Positions 7,469 to 11,245 of a DNA stretch of 11,245 nt are shown in pieces. Position 1 is the stretch's first letter; each line of letters begins with the position of its first letter. The DNA is from Planctomycetota bacterium (lineage in GTDB: Bacteria > Planctomycetota > SZUA-567). A program made the position numbers and the translations under genes. The DNA lies in contig JAJBTL010000296.1 in the NCBI GenBank assembly GCA_020860865.1, forward strand, positions 1-11,245. The letters are read 5' to 3'. A model generated the notes under the pieces. That model saw nothing but the letters and a program-made list of their open reading frames with translations. It was not told the origin of the DNA and searched no databases.

Positions 7469-8261
7469 CGGTCTCGCCACCGGCCCGGTTCTCGAGGCGC
7501 GGAACATCGACTTTTTCCACGGCCCTCAGCACGTCCTCCGGGACGTCAGCCTGACCATGCGGCCGGGACGACATTACATCATCGCCGGCCCGAACGGCGC
7601 CGGGAAAAGCACCCTGATGGACATCCTGGCCAGCCTCAAAATTCCGGCCCGGGGCGCGGTCAGCCTGGACGGGCGGCCGCTCCGTGATTACGGAGCGGTT
7701 GAACTGGCTCGGCTGGTCGCCTTTGCGCCGCAAGAGGCGCGGTTCAATTTTCCTTTCACTATTCGCGAAGTCGTCGCCATGGGCCGGCGGCCGTACCTCG
7801 GCCGCTGGGGCCGGTTGAACGACGATGACCACGCGGCGGTGACCGGCGCCATCGCCAGCCTGCACCTGGACGCCATCGCGGACAAGCCGGTGACGGCCCT
7901 GTCCGGCGGTGAACGGCGGCGGACCGTGGTGGCCCGGGCGCTGGCCCAGGACACGCCCGTTCTTCTCCTGGACGAACCAAGCGCCGGCCTCGATATCGCG
8001 CAGGCATTGTCCCTGATGGCATTGGCGCGGAGATTGGCCGAGGCGGGGCGGCTCGTTGTGACCGTAAGCCACGACCTGTCCCTCGCCGCCGTCTACGGCC
8101 ACGACATGGTTTTCCTGAAGGCCGGCGTCGTCTGTGCCGCCGGGCCGGTGGCGGCGGTGTTTACGGAACCGGTTCTCGAAGACATCTACGAAACGCCGGC
8201 CCGGGTGCGGATGGACGAGTTTGCCGGCGGGCTGGCGGCGAGTTTTTCCTGTCCCGAGTGA
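7461..8261 (+). CDS. FecE/BtuD-family ABC importer ATPase
   Basis: This 266-residue cytoplasmic ATPase drives the adjacent permease. It shows Walker A GPNGAGKS (43-50), Q-loop Gln91 in FAPQEARFNFPFTIREVV, the MGRRPYLGRW segment typical of FepC/BtuD-type ATPases (107-116), signature LSGGERRR (147-154), Walker B VLLLDEPSAGLD (167-178) and switch His204 in VTVSHDLSLAA. The ATG lies inside the permease gene (8-base overlap). GGGGAGG ends 7 bases before it, which fixes the start although the open frame extends further upstream. The gene ends 9 bases before the promoter that serves the riboswitch and cbiK, and I see no terminator between them, so some read-through into the downstream pair is likely. 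Confidence 0.93.
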   Translation: MNDGLATGPVLEARNIDFFHGPQHVLRDVSLTMRPGRHYIIAGPNGAGKSTLMDILASLKIPARGAVSLDGRPLRDYGAVELARLVAFAPQEARFNFPFTIREVVAMGRRPYLGRWGRLNDDDHAAVTGAIASLHLDAIADKPVTALSGGERRRTVVARALAQDTPVLLLDEPSAGLDIAQALSLMALARRLAEAGRLVVTVSHDLSLAAVYGHDMVFLKAGVVCAAGPVAAVFTEPVLEDIYETPARVRMDEFAGGLAASFSCPE

Positions 8262-8269
8262 AACGCGTC

Positions 8270-8297
8270 TTAACAACATTCCCTGTTTACGTATAGT
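8270..8297 (+). promoter_or_regulatory. sigma70-type promoter upstream of the cobalamin riboswitch
   Basis: TTAACA (8270-8275) and TATAGT (8292-8297) each match the consensus at 5 of 6 positions and are 16 bases apart. The predicted start near 8304 lies about 20 bases before the riboswitch P1 helix. The -10 box lies inside the left arm of an 8-bp inverted repeat. Confidence 0.6.
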
Positions 8298-8323
8298 AAC
8301 CGACAGAGTAGTAAATACTATAC
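8291..8323. promoter_or_regulatory. Inverted repeat overlapping the -10 box (operator candidate)
   Basis: GTATAGTA (8291-8298) and TACTATAC (8316-8323) are perfect inverted copies with 17 bases between them. A nested shorter repeat TAGTA-AA-TACTA occupies 8309-8320. The left arm covers the -10 box, so a bound protein would block transcription. The half-site resembles GTAT...ATAC sites of ribbon-helix-helix metal regulators such as NikR, but the spacing differs from the known NikR operator, so no regulator is assigned. Confidence 0.45.
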
Positions 8324-8554
8324 CAGTTCAACGGTGCGCGATGCGCTGGAATCGGGATTGACGTGAGTGACGCCCGATTCGCAACGGGAAGACGGTGCAA
8401 ATCCGTCGCGGAGTCGCCGCTGTAACCGGGGAGCGCCAATTCATCGACTTCGTGTCGACCAATGTCCAGCAGCAGGCGAAGTTTACTGCGCATCTGGATG
8501 GGAAGGGGAATTGTCCGCGACGATCCGGAAGCCAGAAGACCTGCCGCTGAACTG
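8324..8554 (+). promoter_or_regulatory. Cobalamin (B12) riboswitch aptamer
   Basis: The conserved core is unmistakable: GGGAAGACGGTGCAAATCC (8386-8404), then GCCGCTGTAACCGGGGAGC (8415-8433), then the 3' B12-box segment GCCAGAAGACCTGCC (8531-8545). The ends pair as helix P1, CAGTTCA (8324-8330) with TGAACTG (8548-8554), a perfect 7 bp. The aptamer binds adenosyl- or other cobalamins and represses the downstream gene when B12 is plentiful. It lies before the secreted chelatase and binding-protein genes but after the permease and ATPase genes, so it directly controls only half of the transport module. Confidence 0.95.
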
Positions 8555-8575
8555 CCGATCGTAATACGCTATGTT

Positions 8576-8597
8576 CCCGTCCCGGCGGATGGACGGG
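8576..8597 (+). promoter_or_regulatory. Riboswitch P13-like hairpin (L5-L13 kissing-loop partner)
   Basis: CCCGTCC (8576-8582) pairs with GGACGGG (8591-8597) around the loop CGGCGGAT. The loop bases CGGCGG (8583-8588) are complementary, with one G-U pair, to TCGCCG (8414-8419) in the L5 region of the aptamer. A kissing contact of this kind is the known gene-control device of cobalamin riboswitches. The hairpin sits about 290 bases before the cbiK start, so it does not itself mask that ribosome-binding site. Confidence 0.6.
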
Positions 8598-8870
8598 TGG
8601 CGGCACAGGTTTTGTGCCCCGGCGGTCGGACGACAGGTTGATTGGCCTTTTCGAGGCCCATAAGACGCAAAAATACGGCATTGCTGCTTCTTCGCCATTC
8701 GGCGACGGAGCCGCATTTTTTTGGCCGCCGCCCGCCGTGGCGTTTCGACTGTTCCTCGGGACCGGCGCGTCTGTACTCATCGCCGTCTCCGGAACGCCGT
8801 AGCGCCAGGGTTTTTCTGAAGCTGCCGGTCCCGCCGTGGGGAACCGGGTGGTGTGGAGTTTTTTCTCTGT
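8598..8870 (+). other. Long untranslated leader between riboswitch and cbiK
   Basis: No gene or known RNA is recognised here. The visible pieces are: hairpin GGCACA-GGTTT-TGTGCC (8602-8618) without a T-tract; a near-copy (13 of 15) of the P13 sequence at 8618-8632; hairpin GGCCT...AGGCC (8644-8658); a run of seven T's (8716-8722) after a weak stem; a possible GGCGC...GCGCC stem followed by GGGTTTTT near 8810; and CCGGT...ACCGG near 8824-8846, followed after 11 bases by TTTTTT. Short open frames exist in all three plus frames but none looks like a known protein. One or more of the T-runs could be a regulated terminator. Confidence 0.4.
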
Positions 8871-8887
8871 AGGAAAGGGTGAATCGA

Positions 8888-9877
8888 ATGACCGCAAAAC
8901 TTATTGTAGGAGCGTTGTGCATGATGGCGTTGCTCACCGGGGTTCAACAGGTACGCGGGTCAGATGGTGACGCGCCGAAACCGGCCATCGTCCTCGCCGC
9001 CTTCGGAACAACGGAAGTCGGCGCCGTCGACTCCATCCTGAACATCAAGCGCCGGGTCGAGGCCGCCTTCCCGGGCTATGACGTCCACCTCGCCTTTACC
9101 TCGAACATTATCCGGGGCATCTGGCGGGAACGGGCCACCGACGCCGAGTTCCAGCGCGACAACCCGGGCATTCCGGCCGAAATCTACTGCGTCCGTTCGG
9201 CCATGGCCACCCTTGGTCTTCTTCAGGACACCGGCCGCCGGCCCATCCTGGTCCAGTCCCTCCACGTCACCGACGGCGAGGAATACACCGATCTCGAAAA
9301 CCTCGTCAAAACCCTGGCCAACTACGACACCATGAAACCGCGCCTGAAACCGTTCCCGTGGATCGGCCTCGGCCAGCCCGCCCTCGGCCTCCAGGACGGC
9401 GTCGAAGCCAACCTGAACCGCGCCGCCGCCGCTATTGAACCGCTCTGGCGGGAAGCCCAGGCCAAGGGCGCCGCCCTTGTCCTCATGGCCCACGGCAACG
9501 AACACCTGAACCAGAACGTCTTCGCCAAACTTGAAACCATCCTCCGCCAGAAATACGGCAGCACCATCTTCATCGGCACGGTCGAGGCCGAACCGCTTGG
9601 CGAGGACGTCGTCAAAGCCGTCCAGGCCACCGCCAACGCGCCGAAGAAGGTCCTTCTCGCGCCGCTCATGGTGGTCGCGGGCGATCACACCGTCAACGAC
9701 ATGGCCGGCGAGGACGAGGACAGTTGGGTCAACCTGTTTAAGGCCGCCGGCTTCGAGGTCGACACTCACCTCGTCGGCCTCGGCTCGAACAGTTCGTGGG
9801 CCGACATCTATGTCGAACACCTGAAAGCCCTCGAACCGCAGGTCATGGCCACGGTCCGGCAGGGTGCGGCCGAGTGA
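8888..9877 (+). CDS. cbiK: Secreted sirohydrochlorin cobaltochelatase, CbiK family (CbiKP-like)
   Basis: CbiK inserts Co(II) into sirohydrochlorin in anaerobic B12 synthesis. The mature part matches the family throughout: VLAAFGTTEVGA (35-46), FTSNIIRGIWRER (70-82), SLHVTDGEEYTD with the metal-site Glu132, LMAHGNEH with His202, GTVEAEP (230-236) and APLMVVAGDHTVNDMAGEDEDSW with His267. The two His and the Glu correspond to the cobalt-binding residues of Salmonella CbiK. Unlike that cytoplasmic enzyme, residues 1-24 form a signal peptide (MTAK, hydrophobic stretch, cleavage near VRG/SDG). This resembles the periplasmic heme-binding CbiKP of Desulfovibrio, which is likewise encoded beside a FecBCD importer. 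AGGAAAGGG ends 8 bases before ATG 8888, so I prefer it to the in-frame GTG at 8879. The stop overlaps the start of the binding-protein gene by 4 bases. Whether it makes cobalt-sirohydrochlorin outside the cytoplasm or handles heme or another chelate is open. Confidence 0.9.
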   Translation: MTAKLIVGALCMMALLTGVQQVRGSDGDAPKPAIVLAAFGTTEVGAVDSILNIKRRVEAAFPGYDVHLAFTSNIIRGIWRERATDAEFQRDNPGIPAEIYCVRSAMATLGLLQDTGRRPILVQSLHVTDGEEYTDLENLVKTLANYDTMKPRLKPFPWIGLGQPALGLQDGVEANLNRAAAAIEPLWREAQAKGAALVLMAHGNEHLNQNVFAKLETILRQKYGSTIFIGTVEAEPLGEDVVKAVQATANAPKKVLLAPLMVVAGDHTVNDMAGEDEDSWVNLFKAAGFEVDTHLVGLGSNSSWADIYVEHLKALEPQVMATVRQGAAE

Positions 9878-10770
9878 GGACGTTTGCCGCATTCCTCATC
9901 ATTGTACTGGCATTTCATTTCACAACGGCGGACGCTCGCGATGACGCAGGCGTCCGTCCGCGTGTCATCAGCCTCTACGCCGCCCATACCGAGGTGCTCC
10001 TCCGCCTCGGCGCCCGGGACAACATCGTCGGCGTCTCCCGTCAGGAAACCTATTCCGGACCGGAAACGGACGGCTGGTCGGCGCCGGCCTTTACCGTGCG
10101 GGACGATGTCGAACGGTTCCTTGCCGCCCGGCCGGACATTGTCCTTCTCCGGCCGCAGCACGCCGCCGGCGCCGGCCATCTCGTCGCCGCCTTGGAACGA
10201 GCCGGCATCCGGGTCATCCCGCTCCAGGTGACGCGGGCGGACGAGTTGTACGAATACTGGCGGACGGTGGCAGAACTGGTCGGCCGGGAAGCGGAGTGCG
10301 AGGACATGGTCCGCCGTTTCCGAAGCGAAGTCGACCGTTACGCCTCGGCGTCGCGGGACTATCCGAACAAGCCCGGGGTATTCCTCGAGGCAATCCATCG
10401 GGAAGTCAAAACATTCACTCCCGACTCCCTGCCGGTGTGGGTTGTCGAAACAGCCGGTGGCAGGAACGTCCCGGCCGATGCCGAACCGGCCAGCCCCGGC
10501 GTCGTTATCGCCGACTACGGACCGGAACGGCTCCTCGCCGTGGCCGGGCAAATCAACCTCTTTCTTTCCCAGGACGGCGCCATGAACCGGACCGGCCTGG
10601 ACGTCCTCCTCGGCCGGCCGCTGTACCGGACCATCCCCGCCTTTCACTCCGGGCGCGTCTATAAAATCCCGGAAGCCAGCCTGTCCCGCCCGACGCCGAG
10701 CCTCCTCGACGGCATCCGCCGCGTGGCCGAACTGACCGGCCTGGCGGAGCACATGAGTTCCCGCGATTGA
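9874..10770 (+). CDS. Periplasmic substrate-binding protein, BtuF/FecB family
   Basis: This 298-residue protein captures the ligand and delivers it to the FecCD-type permease. A signal peptide covers residues 1-21 (MRTFAAFLIIVLAFHFTTADA). The mature start VISLYAAHTEVLLRLGARDNIVGVSRQE (31-58) is the standard opening of the TroA-fold binding proteins. RFLAARPDIVLLRPQHAAG (81-99) closes the first lobe, and VIADYGPERLLA with IPAFHSGRVYKIPE lies in the second. No lipobox Cys is seen, so it should be soluble. The GTG start at 9874 overlaps the cbiK stop (GTGA), which indicates coupled translation and a shared riboswitch-controlled transcript. Cobalamin, a corrinoid precursor, heme or a siderophore are all possible ligands; the riboswitch favours a cobalt corrinoid. 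Confidence 0.9.
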   Translation: MRTFAAFLIIVLAFHFTTADARDDAGVRPRVISLYAAHTEVLLRLGARDNIVGVSRQETYSGPETDGWSAPAFTVRDDVERFLAARPDIVLLRPQHAAGAGHLVAALERAGIRVIPLQVTRADELYEYWRTVAELVGREAECEDMVRRFRSEVDRYASASRDYPNKPGVFLEAIHREVKTFTPDSLPVWVVETAGGRNVPADAEPASPGVVIADYGPERLLAVAGQINLFLSQDGAMNRTGLDVLLGRPLYRTIPAFHSGRVYKIPEASLSRPTPSLLDGIRRVAELTGLAEHMSSRD

Positions 10771-10816
10771 CTGTGTCTTGCAATTGCCGCGTCGAACGGT
10801 AAGCTTAAACGTGGAT

Positions 10817-10839
10817 TTCGCGGAAGGAGCGTCCGCGAA
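10817..10839 (+). terminator. Hairpin after the cbiK-binding protein operon
   Basis: TTCGCGGA (10817-10824) and TCCGCGAA (10832-10839) form a perfect 8-bp stem with a 7-base loop, 47 bases after the binding-protein stop. Only a broken T-run follows, so it is a weak terminator at best, or an RNA-stabilising 3' end. Confidence 0.4.
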
Positions 10840-10895
10840 TTCGCCGCCGCTTTTCGCGTCACCATGGGCAGGGGACCCGTTTTTACGACACCGGC

Positions 10896-11245
10896 ATGCA
10901 CACACTACTCGACATTTTCTCGACCCTTGCCACCGACCACTCCCCGACGCTTTTGGCGTCGGTGCTTCTTCTCTGCACGTCGGCCATGTTTTCCAGTTGC
11001 GAGACAGCGCTCTTTTCTCTGAGCGCTCCGGAACTCAACCGGATTCGCGCCAGCCGCCACCGGTTCGACAAGGTCATCCTCGGCCTGCATGATGTCCTGA
11101 AATCCCTCCTTCCGACCATCCTTTTCTGCAACATGGCGGTCAATGTCCTTATTTACGCCCTCGCCGCCGCCGTCGCTACCGACCTTGGGAGCCGCTACGG
11201 CACCGGGACGGCATTTATCTACAACTTGGTGACGCTGTTTCTTGT
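10896..11245 (+). CDS. CNNM (DUF21) membrane protein, N-terminal part, CorC/HlyC-type family
   Basis: An open frame of 116 codons runs off the window end. After a short N-terminus, a membrane segment LLASVLLLCTSAMFSSCETALFSLS (about residues 18-42) contains the family's small-residue kink and the conserved SxxETALFSL motif, followed by APELNRIR. A second segment with LPTILFCNMAVNVLIYALAAAVA (about 72-94) matches the LLxTxLxxNxxxN pattern of CNNM domains. A third segment begins near FIYNLVTLFL. Full-length relatives carry CBS domains and often a CorC/HlyC C-terminal domain and act in magnesium or cobalt homeostasis; those parts lie outside the window. The start is the first in-frame ATG and has no clear ribosome-binding site. 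Its place after a cobalt-related operon may be chance. Confidence 0.82.
   Translation, partial: MHTLLDIFSTLATDHSPTLLASVLLLCTSAMFSSCETALFSLSAPELNRIRASRHRFDKVILGLHDVLKSLLPTILFCNMAVNVLIYALAAAVATDLGSRYGTGTAFIYNLVTLFL

Noticed and set aside
6458..7507. 349-codon minus-strand frame
   Set aside because: It is antisense to the FecCD permease and has the Arg/Gln/Gly-rich low-complexity composition of a shadow frame.
8614..8872. Short plus-strand frames (62 and 76 codons) in the cbiK leader
   Set aside because: They overlap each other in different frames, lack ribosome-binding sites and resemble no protein; the leader is better described as untranslated.
9808..10905. 365-codon minus-strand frame, and a similar one at 8960-9892
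   Set aside because: Both are antisense to the clearly identified binding-protein and CbiK genes and resemble no family.
1..11245. tRNA, rRNA, CRISPR arrays, insertion sequences
   Set aside because: No tRNA-like cloverleaf, rRNA core, regularly spaced repeats or transposase gene was seen on either strand.

Overview
The window is GC-rich DNA with strong codon bias toward C/G-ending codons. It comes from a flagellated bacterium with an inner membrane and periplasm: two proteins carry signal peptides and several are ABC-transporter parts. The cobalt chelatase is of the anaerobic CbiK type. A secreted CbiK beside a FecBCD-type importer is an arrangement known from Desulfovibrio. The inositol enzyme, the ROK regulator and the CNNM protein are too widespread to fix the taxon, so I leave the lineage open.

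Layout. (1) Positions 1-861 (+) hold the C-terminal part of a flagellin. It ends in a hairpin terminator that also serves the convergent gene. (2) Positions 1026-2951 (-) hold iolD, a ThDP-dependent enzyme of myo-inositol breakdown. It is transcribed divergently from a ROK-family repressor (3441-4835, +) across a 489-base intergenic region rich in palindromes; the repressor is a good candidate regulator of iolD. (3) Positions 4699-6272 (-) hold a two-gene ABC-2 exporter, with the permease translationally coupled to the ATPase. The permease gene overlaps the 3' end of the repressor gene tail to tail. (4) Positions 6359-10770 (+) hold a cobalamin/metal-chelate module. It consists of a FecCD/BtuC-type permease, an overlapping BtuD/FepC-type ATPase, a sigma70-like promoter, a cobalamin riboswitch, a secreted CbiK-type cobaltochelatase and a BtuF-like binding protein. 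(5) From 10896 to the window end runs the start of a CNNM (DUF21) membrane protein.

Working together. The four proteins of region 4 form a complete importer (binding protein, permease, ATPase) plus a periplasmic chelatase. Only the chelatase and binding protein lie downstream of the riboswitch; the permease and ATPase must use another promoter. The P1 helix (8324-8330 with 8548-8554) and an L5-L13 kissing-loop candidate (8414-8419 with 8583-8588) can be read directly. The kissing hairpin lies about 290 bases before the cbiK start, leaving a long leader that I cannot fully explain. That leader and the inverted repeat overlapping its promoter are the most unusual parts of the window.
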